IMG/VR virus record: IMGVR_UViG_3300035228_001109
Location: 1-62,337 of that record
Reading direction: 5' to 3' (one strand)
Origin: a virus
DNA length: 62,337 nt
A program made the position numbers and the translations under genes. The first letter of the stretch is position 1. Each line of letters opens with the position of its first letter. Below the pieces are notes generated by a model, which saw only the letters and a list, made by a program, of their open reading frames with translations, was not told the origin of the DNA and ran no database searches. Below are positions 1 to 6,016 of this stretch, piece after piece.

Positions 1-219
1 AATTTTTTCATATAATTCACTCTGTTGCTTAGAGTCATGCTTCTTAGGAGTCATATCATCATTAGCAATCTCACGAAGCATCTTTTGATGCTGATCATTG
101 CCTAGATTGTCAAGAAAATCGTTCATTGTTTCACTTTTGTGGTAGTCAGTAACAAGTCTTGTGGTACCCCACATTTCTCTCATATATGTAGTATCTCTAT
201 CTACAGGTGAATTGCCCAT
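1..219 (-). CDS. Hypothetical protein, 3' end outside the window
   Basis: An open frame runs from an ATG at 219 off the left edge (73 codons visible). It starts MGNSPVDRDTTYMREMWG and is charged and helical in look, with no membrane segment. I do not recognise the family. It is the gene after the 247..870 protein in the same minus-strand run, so it may share that protein's late expression, which is inference. Confidence 0.5.
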   Translation of the reverse strand, partial: MGNSPVDRDTTYMREMWGTTRLVTDYHKSETMNDFLDNLGNDQHQKMLREIANDDMTPKKHDSKQQSELYEKI

Positions 220-246
220 TTTATCTCCTAGTTTTAATATTCGTGG

Positions 247-870
247 TTAAACACCAGTCTTTTGATTTGCTGCAGCAACTCTCTTATAGCGATCACTTTC
301 AGTAGAACTCCATTTCTTTGCAACAAAATTCTTACCAACACCAGTTCCTTGAACACCTTTCAGTTTTGAAAGAACTCTTGGTTTGACTGTTGGTTGAGTT
401 TTTACTACAGGTTGAGTTTTGACTGTTGGTTGAGTTTTGACTGTTGGTTCTGTCTTAGCAGGTTCAGTTGATTTTTTAGTAGCAGCGTTAGCAGGGGCAC
501 CACTAGTTACTGATTTTACTGCATCGATGCCCATATTAGTAACAGCATCATAGACCTGGTTTCTAGCAGGTGCAGAGTGTCTTGCAATACTTTGAAGTGT
601 AGAAGCACCTCTTGCAAGATTTCTACCTGCACCAATTGCTTGAGCACCTTTGAATGCTTGTCCACCACCAGGTAAAACACCTAAAGCATTTAATGCAGCA
701 CCTTTATAATTACCCTTCTTAAGATCTTGTGCTGCTCTATAAGCAGAATAAGCACCTAATCCCATACTCGCCAATTTAGCGACACCTAGTGCAGCAGCAG
801 TAAACGCAATCTCATTAATATTTTCTCTAGCAGAGTTAGATTCTGAAATAAATTGATTATATGTTTTCAT
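247..870 (-). CDS. Probable internal head protein with capsid-targeting leader
   Basis: 207 aa. The first 11 residues, MKTYNQFISES, closely match the capsid-targeting leader of T4 internal proteins IPI and IPIII (MKTYQEFIAEA), which is cut by the gp21 prohead protease after an I/L-x-E site; here I8-S9-E10. The body is Ala/Gly-rich, then has a repeated KTQP(T/V)VKTQP linker (about 145-165) and a C-terminal module KLKG...KKWSSTESDRYK. That end module recurs in the protein at 52145..52834. A late-type motif lies 21 nt upstream. I infer packaging into the head and possible ejection with DNA; the function inside the host is unknown. Confidence 0.7.
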   Translation of the reverse strand: MKTYNQFISESNSARENINEIAFTAAALGVAKLASMGLGAYSAYRAAQDLKKGNYKGAALNALGVLPGGGQAFKGAQAIGAGRNLARGASTLQSIARHSAPARNQVYDAVTNMGIDAVKSVTSGAPANAATKKSTEPAKTEPTVKTQPTVKTQPVVKTQPTVKPRVLSKLKGVQGTGVGKNFVAKKWSSTESDRYKRVAAANQKTGV

Positions 871-890
871 TACGTCAAGATGGTTTTAGG

Positions 891-898
891 TATTTATT
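891..898 (-). promoter_or_regulatory. T4-type late promoter motif (AATAAATA)
   Basis: The minus strand reads AATAAATA 21 nt upstream of the 870 start codon. The T4 late -10-like element is TATAAATA; cyanophages tolerate the first base. Spacing matches the copies before 52834 and 62248. Confidence 0.45.
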
Positions 899-927
899 AA
901 AAAAGAGGGGTCGTGCCCCTCAACATA

Positions 928-1077
928 TTAACCTCTGCCTTGTCCGCGATATGCTTTTTTAGCAGTGTTGCGAGACGACGCGGCGTACTTCGTGTTTTTT
1001 CCGGATCCTTGACGAGTTTTCTTCGGATTGGATTCGACGAATGTTTGCCCATTAAGACCAGTTCTAGAGCGTGCCAT
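928..1077 (-). CDS. Small very basic conserved protein
   Basis: 49 aa, starting MARSRTGLNGQTFVES and ending AKKAYRGQGRG. Rich in Arg, Lys, Ser and Gly, with no predicted fold, so it may be a disordered nucleic-acid-binding or structural peptide. I recall near-identical small proteins in other T4-like cyanophages but no assigned function. It lies 3 nt from the next gene upstream, so the two are probably co-transcribed. Confidence 0.7.
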   Translation of the reverse strand: MARSRTGLNGQTFVESNPKKTRQGSGKNTKYAASSRNTAKKAYRGQGRG

Positions 1078-1079
1078 AA

Positions 1080-1241
1080 TTAACCTGTAGTAATTTTAGT
1101 ATCAAGTTCCGAGGGATTCGGTGACCCAGTAGAGTAGAAGTCCTCTGCTAGGTCTGTAAGTTTATCAAAGTATTCAGTTTCGGTCAAGTCCTTATAAAGA
1201 ACTTCACCCCTATGGAGAATTGTATAATACTCCTGTGCCAT
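1080..1241 (-). CDS. Small conserved cyanophage protein
   Basis: 53 aa, MAQEYYTILHRGEVLYKDL..., acidic with Tyr/Phe-rich helices. The ATG at 1241 lies just downstream of the stop of the glycosyltransferase gene (1243), giving tight operon spacing. Recalled as a recurring unannotated cyanophage protein. No catalytic motif is visible. Confidence 0.7.
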   Translation of the reverse strand: MAQEYYTILHRGEVLYKDLTETEYFDKLTDLAEDFYSTGSPNPSELDTKITTG

Positions 1242-1242
1242 A

Positions 1243-2004
1243 TCAGATCACGCGAGTCTTTTCGTGACCAACTCTGACGCGAGGATCACACCAAATCTCA
1301 AATCCTGCTTCCTTTGCATCAAGACAGAATGATACATCCTCTCCACACATATCCTGTACTTCACCAGATTCAAAGACTTGCATCTTCGGTGCAAACCAAG
1401 GATACTTAATCTCTTCGTGCTCAAAGACTCCATTCTTAATCAGCAACCAACCGAATCCTGCATAGTCTACAGTGAATGGTTTCTTACGCTTGGCAATACT
1501 CTCAAGTGTTTCGTGGTTCATAACACCACCATTATTACGGAAGTCATCTTCTTCCATCCAATGTGCAACTGAGGTGGTCTGACCGTCTTCGGTACAATAC
1601 CAACCACTTGCAATATCTTGGTCCATCAATACTAACTGATAGAACTTATCAGTGTTAAACACAATATCACTATCAATCCATAACTGATAATCATACTGTA
1701 ACTTACCATCCCAAGGTTTCTGATCAGGTCCACGAAGAACATTCGCACCTAAACACTTACAACGGGCGAAGTTCACCATTGAACTATAATCCTGGGAGAT
1801 CTGAATCGATGCTCCGTTCTGTACTAGATCAAAACACAGTTGTACAAAGTTCTTCAGGTATGTGTATGATACACCGCGACCTGGTAAACAGAATACAATG
1901 GTCTTTCCTTTAATCATTTCTCTTGCTTTTGCAAAATCCCATTCTGCTTCTACGGGTTTTTTTACAACGGGTGATTTTGCTTTTACTGTAAATCCTTTTG
2001 CCAT
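1243..2004 (-). CDS. Glycosyltransferase, GT-A fold (family 2-like)
   Basis: 253 aa. A Rossmann-like start (GKTIVFCLPGRGVS, residues 33-46) is followed by the nucleotide-sugar/metal-binding DxD motif as D111-S-D113 within LWIDSDIVF, and a C-terminal CGEDVSFCLDA (220-230) with H247, typical of GT-A enzymes that transfer a sugar from a nucleotide donor. Donor and acceptor cannot be read from sequence. Cyanophages often carry such genes near structural genes, so modification of virion proteins or host surface is plausible but inferred. No membrane segment is present. Confidence 0.8.
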   Translation of the reverse strand: MAKGFTVKAKSPVVKKPVEAEWDFAKAREMIKGKTIVFCLPGRGVSYTYLKNFVQLCFDLVQNGASIQISQDYSSMVNFARCKCLGANVLRGPDQKPWDGKLQYDYQLWIDSDIVFNTDKFYQLVLMDQDIASGWYCTEDGQTTSVAHWMEEDDFRNNGGVMNHETLESIAKRKKPFTVDYAGFGWLLIKNGVFEHEEIKYPWFAPKMQVFESGEVQDMCGEDVSFCLDAKEAGFEIWCDPRVRVGHEKTRVI

Positions 2005-2067
2005 AATTATGTCAAATTAAAATGTGAATGCATTCAAATGTAATTATACTCCATTACAAGGAGTACG

Positions 2068-2262
2068 TCAATCTTTGAGTTCGGTAATCACGATAGCATC
2101 TTTATCAACCTCCAAGTTTAACTGTGTACCTTCATACCACCCAAATTCAGAGATGATCCACTCTGGTACTTGAACGACATATTCGCCTGTTATAGGATCG
2201 ACCTCTACAGTCGAAAAATTTTCACCGGAATTTTTTTGCATAAGAGGTATTTCTTTTTCCAT
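2068..2262 (-). CDS. SpoVT/AbrB-like swapped-hairpin protein
   Basis: 64 aa. Residues 25-62 follow the AbrB/MazE swapped-hairpin pattern: ITGEYVVQVPEWIISEFGW, then EGTQLNLEV and AIVITE. Such domains dimerise and bind DNA in transition-state regulators and antitoxins. No toxin is adjacent, so a small transcriptional regulator is the simpler reading. The ATG at 2262 is the only good start. Confidence 0.65.
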   Translation of the reverse strand: MEKEIPLMQKNSGENFSTVEVDPITGEYVVQVPEWIISEFGWYEGTQLNLEVDKDAIVITELKD

Positions 2263-2420
2263 TTTTGTTTTATATAGAAAAGTGTTGAGTTCTATAAAGA
2301 GGTCGCGAAAGCAAGACTTTGTAGCCTAATGGTACCTTAGCGTTTTAGCCACGCACCGGGCGGACCGCACGCGGGGGGGCGGGGGCACTGCCCAAACCCA
2401 CCCACTGTGTGCCACTTAAC

Positions 2421-2720
2421 TCACTGCCACACCCAACGGGCGATGCGCTCTCTGTTGCGTAGGGGTACCAGGCGGGTGTACTCTACCCAACGCTTGCCCA
2501 GTTCGTGACGCTTGATCAGTCCCTGCTCTGCCATCACTTTGAGTAGCATTGAAAGACCGGTCCGCGCTTCGTTAGGCAGACCCAGAGCGGCGTTAATGTC
2601 AGTGGGGCGCATTCCATCCTGAGTCATGCCATCGTCGCCGTCGTCCATAGGAAGGACTGAAAGGATCGCCCACTGATACGTGGCACCGAAGGACTGACGA
2701 CTTGTGATTGAGGTGAACAT
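2421..2720 (-). CDS. Small winged-helix-like putative DNA-binding protein
   Basis: 99 aa. The segment GMRPTDINAALGLPNEART followed by KVMAEQGLIKRHELGKRWV resembles a winged helix-turn-helix: a recognition helix and then a basic wing. GC content is clearly higher than in the structural genes, as for its neighbours to 4.9 kb. It has its own cassette-type promoter and an A/C-rich leader instead of a Shine-Dalgarno. A regulator of early transcription is possible but not shown. Confidence 0.55.
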   Translation of the reverse strand: MFTSITSRQSFGATYQWAILSVLPMDDGDDGMTQDGMRPTDINAALGLPNEARTGLSMLLKVMAEQGLIKRHELGKRWVEYTRLVPLRNRERIARWVWQ

Positions 2721-2743
2721 GGTTGGTTTGTTTGCTTGTGTTT

Positions 2744-2749
2744 ATTGTA
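2744..2749 (-). promoter_or_regulatory. -10 element TACAAT with A/C-rich leader
   Basis: The minus strand reads TACAATAAACACAAGC, then CAAACAAACCAACC, then the ATG of 2421..2720. The same leader recurs before 3969, 4527 and 4783. No clear -35 is visible; a hairpin occupies that zone. Confidence 0.5.
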
Positions 2750-2758
2750 CAGGATCAG

Positions 2759-2781
2759 AAGGGAGAATCGCTATCTCCCTT
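2759..2781 (-). terminator. Intergenic hairpin, possible terminator
   Basis: 8-bp perfect stem AAGGGAGA/TCTCCCTT with a 7-nt loop, between the stop of 2793..3005 and the promoter of 2421..2720. There is no U-tract, so it may act as a transcript end or mRNA stabiliser. Confidence 0.45.
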
Positions 2782-2792
2782 GTGCCAGTTAT

Positions 2793-3005
2793 TCAACCGA
2801 ACATCGCTTCCGCTAGTTCCTCCCATGTGTGGTACTTGGTAGCATTACCTGGATCAGGGTTCGCTTTTGGAGCATCAGACAACATGCACGCCCAAGCGTT
2901 GACGTGGTAGGTGTAAGGTTGAAACGTGTTGTCATCCTCGCAGTATGCAAGACCCTGACGGGGGATAAGATCGCCGTGATGGGATGCGTAGTTTAGGTGA
3001 TCCAT
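2793..3005 (-). CDS. Hypothetical protein
   Basis: 70 aa from the ATG at 3005 (MDHLNYASHHGDLIPR); the longer frame would need a TTG start. Rich in His, Asp and aromatic residues, it ends HTWEELAEAMFG. I do not recognise it. It sits as a single-gene cassette: promoter, leader, gene, then a TGTGCCAGTT tag and hairpin. Confidence 0.55.
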   Translation of the reverse strand: MDHLNYASHHGDLIPRQGLAYCEDDNTFQPYTYHVNAWACMLSDAPKANPDPGNATKYHTWEELAEAMFG

Positions 3006-3028
3006 TGTGTGGGGTTCCAACTGAGTTA

Positions 3029-3034
3029 ATTCTA
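3029..3034 (-). promoter_or_regulatory. -10 element TAGAAT of a cassette promoter
   Basis: The minus strand reads CCCTGTAGAATTAACTCAG, followed by a 19-nt A/C-rich leader to the ATG at 3005. The context CCCTnTAnnAT matches the other cassette promoters in 2.7-13.4 kb. Confidence 0.4.
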
Positions 3035-3041
3035 CAGGGTG

Positions 3042-3064
3042 AAGGGACCGAATCGCGATCCCTT
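3042..3064 (-). terminator. Intergenic hairpin
   Basis: Stem AAGGGA/TCCCTT around an 11-nt loop that can pair further (CGA/TCG). It directly follows the 3075..3302 gene on the minus strand and abuts the next promoter. Confidence 0.4.
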
Positions 3065-3074
3065 TACAATTGTT

Positions 3075-3302
3075 TTAGAATGCAACCAGTTGATCGATGT
3101 CCCACTGATCCACTTCGGTTGCTGTTGATTGGATCCACTGGTTGACGTGCTTCGTTGTGGTGACACTGTAGCGGGTGCTGCTGCGTATCCATCCCTTACC
3201 GGGCACCAGAGCAGCGACAGGGGTCTTGTATGAGAAGAAAACTGACGTACCGTCTGCCAGGTCAACTTGAGTTTTGTTTGCGCCGAGTGATTGAACTTGC
3301 AT
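3075..3302 (-). CDS. Conserved phage protein (DUF8033-like)
   Basis: 75 aa from the ATG at 3302 (MQVQSLGANKTQVDLADG). The core SVFFSYKTPVAA followed by STRYSVTTTKHVNQWI matches a small family I recall from many cyanophages and other phages with no known role. It is predicted mostly beta-strand with a C-terminal helix. An upstream in-frame extension to 3386 exists but lacks start support. Confidence 0.65.
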   Translation of the reverse strand: MQVQSLGANKTQVDLADGTSVFFSYKTPVAALVPGKGWIRSSTRYSVTTTKHVNQWIQSTATEVDQWDIDQLVAF

Positions 3303-3459
3303 GGTTGGTTGTTTCAACTGAGATAACAATAGGGCATCCGGTGCGTTGTGCCTATTCCATGTGCCACCTGTCAAACTGTCCACCATATTTTTTTCTCCTC
3401 CCGGCAGCGTGCTAGGATGAAGGTAGACTCTAAAATTGGTTGAGTTAGTATTAATTAAA

Positions 3460-3475
3460 GGGGAGAATCATCCCC
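3460..3475 (-). terminator. Small intergenic hairpin
   Basis: Stem GGGGA/TCCCC with a 6-nt loop just after the 3487..3969 gene. There is no U-tract. The rest of 3303..3486 holds only the leader of the 3075..3302 gene. Confidence 0.3.
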
Positions 3476-3486
3476 CCTAAGTGTTA

Positions 3487-3969
3487 TCAGAAGTTGGTGC
3501 AGAAAATATATCCGTCCTGCTCAATGTAGTCGTGGCGGAGATTATCCCATGTGTCTTCCCAATCTACAGAAACAAAGGAAGGAATGTCGAGTGAGTAACA
3601 ATCAGAGACTAACTGTTCTGCAAACTCAGCGCCTGACATTTCCCCTTGATAAGAGTCAGAAATGTCAGAGATACAATCCTCTCCAAAGTATTCAATAAAG
3701 GCGAGGATTCCATCAGCAGGATAATCCTCTAATGCCTCATTAATTGCCTCTTGATTATCATCATTCTCTGCCTTAATCGTTTCTTCTTCAATGTCATCAA
3801 CTAAAACCTCTTTTACCTCCAACAATGCCATGTAAAAATCGGTAAAGTGGATTTTAGTGTTTGAACCTTCGATGGTACAATAACCACAAGCGATGGCGAT
3901 CTCTGTGGGTTTCTTGCCTTCCGCTTGCATTGCGGCGACAGTGTTTTTCAGAGCGATTCCAGTGAGCAT
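3487..3969 (-). CDS. Fusion: cyanobacterial AbrB-type N-terminus with ArdA-like C-terminus
   Basis: 160 aa. Residues 1-55 (LTGIALKNTV..., IACGYCTIEG, FTDFYMALLEVK) follow the N-terminal pattern of cyanobacterial AbrB-like regulators (LTGxAL...ACGY...FxxFYxALLxAK). After an acidic linker, residues 90-160 follow the C-terminal region of ArdA antirestriction proteins: YQGEMSGAEFAEQLV, DIPSFVSVDWEDTW and a terminal GYIF. ArdA proteins are acidic DNA mimics that bind type I restriction enzymes. The combination suggests an anti-restriction or DNA-mimic protein adapted to cyanobacteria; the assignment is from pattern memory. Confidence 0.6.
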   Translation of the reverse strand: MLTGIALKNTVAAMQAEGKKPTEIAIACGYCTIEGSNTKIHFTDFYMALLEVKEVLVDDIEEETIKAENDDNQEAINEALEDYPADGILAFIEYFGEDCISDISDSYQGEMSGAEFAEQLVSDCYSLDIPSFVSVDWEDTWDNLRHDYIEQDGYIFCTNF

Positions 3970-4008
3970 GGTTCTGTGTGAGAGTGCGGGGTGGTCCCGC
4001 TTGTGTTT

Positions 4009-4014
4009 ATTGTA
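4009..4014 (-). promoter_or_regulatory. -10 element TACAAT of a cassette promoter
   Basis: The minus strand reads GGGTCTACAATAAACACAAGC, the same 16-nt stretch as before 2720, followed by a longer leader to the ATG at 3969. Confidence 0.45.
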
Positions 4015-4019
4015 GACCC

Positions 4020-4045
4020 TAGGGGGGAGTTTGCCAACCCCCCTA
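4020..4045 (-). terminator. Strong intergenic hairpin
   Basis: 8-bp stem TAGGGGGG/CCCCCCTA with a 10-nt loop between the stop of 4057..4263 and the next promoter. GC-rich and without a U-tract. Confidence 0.5.
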
Positions 4046-4056
4046 ATGGACGCTTA

Positions 4057-4263
4057 TCAGACCGTCACAGTCTGGAGAGTTTCACTTTGGATCTGCTGAT
4101 TCATGAACTTACCTTTGGATTCGGCAGTATTGAACCCCAGAGCGAAGCGTTGCACGTCTGCCACTGTATAGGTGTAAGCACGCCCACCGTTAAACGTAAC
4201 GGTCACGCGGTCGCCGTCAAGAGCGACTGAATCAAGAGCGGTAGAGTTGAAAGCGTTGATCAT
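4057..4263 (-). CDS. KTSC-domain-like small protein
   Basis: 68 aa from the ATG at 4263 (MINAFNSTALDSVALDGD). The order of elements, S-x-AL-x-x-V, TVTFNGGRAYTYTVADV, then a helix ending SKGKFMNQQI, matches the KTSC domain. That domain is a small beta-rich module in phages and near RNA/DNA enzymes, with no firmly known function. The longer frame to 4320 overlaps the promoter and is rejected. Confidence 0.6.
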   Translation of the reverse strand: MINAFNSTALDSVALDGDRVTVTFNGGRAYTYTVADVQRFALGFNTAESKGKFMNQQIQSETLQTVTV

Positions 4264-4319
4264 GATTTTGTAGAGTTTGTTTTGTGGAGTCTTTAGGGCG
4301 CTGCCGTTCCCGTGTTTCA

Positions 4320-4325
4320 ATTATA
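4320..4325 (-). promoter_or_regulatory. -10 element TATAAT
   Basis: The minus strand reads CCCTTATAATTGAAACACG about 57 nt upstream of the ATG at 4263, leaving a long leader. It is a consensus hexamer in the same CCCT context as the other cassettes. Confidence 0.5.
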
Positions 4326-4338
4326 AGGGATGAACGGA

Positions 4339-4527
4339 TCAGTCGCGGTCGCTGATGTTCCAGGTTCCGAACTGTCCACGAGGGCGGGAGTCGTCCCACT
4401 TTTCAAACCATTCGCGGCGTGCTGCTGCTCGCGCTTGTGCCTGTTGGCGTTCTTGCTCCAGACACTTCAGACCGATCGCAGCGAGGCGGTCATCTGATGC
4501 GAGGATCCCGTTTCCGTAGTTTTTCAT
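4339..4527 (-). CDS. Hypothetical protein, helical
   Basis: 62 aa from the ATG at 4527 (MKNYGNGILASDDRLAAIG). The central part is Gln/Ala/Arg-rich (EQERQQAQARAAARREWFEK), predicting one amphipathic helix or coiled coil, and it ends WNISDRD. No family is recognised. The start is fixed by the shared CAAACAAACCAACG leader. Confidence 0.55.
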   Translation of the reverse strand: MKNYGNGILASDDRLAAIGLKCLEQERQQAQARAAARREWFEKWDDSRPRGQFGTWNISDRD

Positions 4528-4552
4528 GGCGTTGGTTTGTTTGCTTGTGTGA

Positions 4553-4558
4553 ATCATA
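4553..4558 (-). promoter_or_regulatory. -10 element TATGAT of a cassette promoter
   Basis: The minus strand reads CCTTATGATTCACACAAGC, then CAAACAAACCAACGCC, then ATG. The leader is near-identical to that of 2421..2720. Confidence 0.45.
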
Positions 4559-4606
4559 AGGCATCGAGGAGACTAAACAACCAGGTGTGGACCAGTTCGG
4601 CAAGTG

Positions 4607-4783
4607 TCACAGGGTGTCCTCTCCGTACTCCATGTAAGTCCATCCTAACCAATCCTCAACGAAAGCATAGGATCCTGACTCATCATGCATACTGTAGCAT
4701 AGATCTGCCGCTGTTTCGGGATCGCTTACGATTTCCCGTTCACCGAGAGCAGGGCAGGCAACGAGGTATTGTCCAGTGGTCAT
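4607..4783 (-). CDS. Hypothetical small acidic protein
   Basis: 58 aa, MTTGQYLVACPALGEREIV..., acidic at the C-terminus (YMEYGEDTL). It opens directly behind the CAAACAAACCAACCG leader seen at neighbouring genes, which sets the start at 4783. The family is not recognised, and no hexamer as good as those of its neighbours is seen upstream. Between 4784 and 4978 I see no convincing gene. Confidence 0.5.
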   Translation of the reverse strand: MTTGQYLVACPALGEREIVSDPETAADLCYSMHDESGSYAFVEDWLGWTYMEYGEDTL

Positions 4784-4978
4784 CGGTTGGTTTGTTTGAC
4801 TTGTGCCAATGATGCCCCAGATTTCGACTCAGCGCAAGGGGTAAGGGACAGTTCAGAAAGTGGCACAAGGTAGCAGTTTTATTGGTGTGGAGGTGTTATC
4901 TTATAAGAAATCAGACGAGGCGGGGGGTACCGCTGTTGACGAAAATACATCGCCACTGATCCTGCCATGAAATAATCA

Positions 4979-5004
4979 TAAAAAAACCGCCCCATAAGAG
5001 CGGT
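4979..5004 (-). terminator. Rho-independent terminator
   Basis: On the minus strand the stem ACCGC/GCGGT with a 9-nt loop is followed by TTTTTTT. It lies 23 nt after the stop of 5027..5179. Confidence 0.75.
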
Positions 5005-5026
5005 GGACAGTTGGAGAACTGGCACA

Positions 5027-5179
5027 CTACCAGCAGTCGAACCGTTCTTCTGTGCTAACTTGCACCTGTTCATCACCTTCCAGACCTAGAACCTCATTCC
5101 AATCATAAGATTCTAACTCTAGGTCATCATAACACTCTATGTCAAGTGTGACTCGGACAGTTCGCTTAGTGGCATACAT
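5027..5179 (-). CDS. Small conserved cyanophage protein
   Basis: 50 aa, MYATKRTVRVTLDIECYDDL..., then an acidic helix and EERFDCW at the end. The pattern KRTVRVTLDIECYDD is one I recall in several T4-like cyanophages, unannotated. It has its own promoter (5206..5234) and terminator (4979..5004), so it is a self-contained transcription unit. Confidence 0.65.
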   Translation of the reverse strand: MYATKRTVRVTLDIECYDDLELESYDWNEVLGLEGDEQVQVSTEERFDCW

Positions 5180-5205
5180 GGCGTGTGTGGTGTGAGTGTG
5201 TGCGT

Positions 5206-5234
5206 ATTATATCATGCGTAATGCTTATACGCAA
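5206..5234 (-). promoter_or_regulatory. Sigma70-like promoter
   Basis: The minus strand has TTGCGT (5229..5234), a 17-bp spacer and TATAAT (5206..5211), with the ATG at 5179 about 27 nt downstream of the -10. Confidence 0.6.
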
Positions 5235-5412
5235 GCGCATCATAATCTTGTGTGTCGCGTGTGTATTCTTCATCTAGATCTTCATCTAGTTGTGTATGTG
5301 CATACGATTGCACACACATCTCATAAGACTCGTCGAGATCGTATTCATATGCTGGTGCATAGGTATAGTCGAGATCGTAATCGTCGTACATAATTCTCGT
5401 CGAGATTGCCAT
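5212..5412 (-). CDS. Possible Tyr/Asp-rich small protein overlapping a repeat array
   Basis: 66 aa from the ATG at 5412 (MAISTRIMYDDYDLDY). The composition is extreme (Tyr, Asp, Glu), and part of it is generated by the palindromic repeats that run through this frame. It may be a real acidic peptide or a chance frame. It ends at the promoter of 5027..5179. Confidence 0.35.
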   Translation of the reverse strand: MAISTRIMYDDYDLDYTYAPAYEYDLDESYEMCVQSYAHTQLDEDLDEEYTRDTQDYDALAYKHYA

Positions 5413-5540
5413 GTTTATTATACCGATAACTCGTCTAGATGTCAACTAGAAGGATCTAGTGCGTCTCGTCGAGATTCATAACATTTATTTATAAGGTATA
5501 GTCGAGATTGTGTAGTTATCATAACATAAGTCTCGACGAG
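5329..5540. repeat. Array of seven palindromic CTCGTCGAG sites, about 34-bp period
   Basis: Centres lie at 5333, 5369, 5400, 5434, 5469, 5502 and 5536, so the steps are 36, 31, 34, 35, 33 and 34 bp. Sites 1, 3, 5 and 7 hold the odd palindrome CTCG(T/A)CGAG. Sites 2 and 6 keep the right half (ATAGTCGAGAT), and site 4 reads CTCGTCTAGAT. The flanks AGATTG/AGATCG and GTAT are also shared. Such regular spacing suggests cooperative protein binding: an operator, iterons of an origin, or a partition-like site. That reading is inference. Confidence 0.8.
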
Positions 5541-5751
5541 TTATTGTGTCCTTCTGTGAATTTTTTCCGCCCTGTGGGTTGACAAGTCGCCCGTCTTATG
5601 ATACGCTCGCTAAACTTGCATAAAGATCTAACCTTCTTCAAGCATTATAAGCACTTAAACACCTACAAAGACACTCCCAAGACACTCCCCAGCAACCACA
5701 CAGTATCTTAGAGATAAAAAACTGTTTTATATTTATTATCATATTAAAAAC
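5413..5751. other. Non-coding stretch with repeat sites and AT-rich tail
   Basis: No convincing gene is seen. The left part carries palindromic sites 4-7 and a perfect TATAAATA on the minus strand at 5486..5493. The middle (about 5560-5610) is GC-richer and has a TTGACA/TATGAT pair on the plus strand, but with only 12 bp between. The right end (5711-5751) is very AT-rich. Origin-like features are therefore possible. Confidence 0.5.
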
Positions 5752-5970
5752 CTATTTTTTAATGTATTCGGTATCATTCGCTACACATTCATTAGAATTC
5801 CAGTGTCTCACTACCCCTGCAACAATCACAGAGTTAGTGACCATATAACTGACGAATATGATCGTTCTGATTGTTGCTATCCAGTTATCATATCTCTCAG
5901 TTTTAGTGTCAGAAAACGATCCCAAACTATACTTCCAAACTCTAAGTGCTGCGGAGAATATTTCTTTCAT
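5752..5970 (-). CDS. Single-span membrane protein, conserved in cyanophages
   Basis: 72 aa from the ATG at 5970 (MKEIFSAALRVWKYSLGSF). There is one clear hydrophobic span at about residues 34-55 (RTIIFVSYMVTNSVIVAGVV), and the N-terminus is likely cytoplasmic. The LRVWKYSLGSFSD motif recurs in recalled cyanophage proteins of unknown function. It is the first gene of a long minus-strand block. Confidence 0.65.
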   Translation of the reverse strand: MKEIFSAALRVWKYSLGSFSDTKTERYDNWIATIRTIIFVSYMVTNSVIVAGVVRHWNSNECVANDTEYIKK

Positions 5971-6016
5971 ATTCAATGATACTACAAGGTGATATAAGTC
6001 TTATATTTTTAGGGCG

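Noticed and set aside
361-470. Tandem repeats of GTTGGTTGAGTTTTGACT type
   Set aside because: They encode the KTQP(T/V)V linker of the 247..870 protein; no spacers, so not CRISPR.
2310-2400. tRNA-like stretch on the plus strand (GTAGCCTAATGGTA and a GCGT/ACGC stem)
   Set aside because: No T-arm with TTC, no acceptor pairing, and the 3' part is a G/C run; not a tRNA.
3032-3265. 77-codon minus frame overlapping 3075..3302
   Set aside because: Alternative frame of a gene with a recognisable family pattern; also runs through the hairpin and promoter region.
4879-5076. 65-codon minus frame
   Set aside because: Runs through the terminator at 4979..5004 and overlaps 5027..5179; no family pattern.
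5579-5602. Plus-strand TTGACA/TATGAT pair
   Set aside because: Only 12 bp between the boxes and no plus-strand gene follows.
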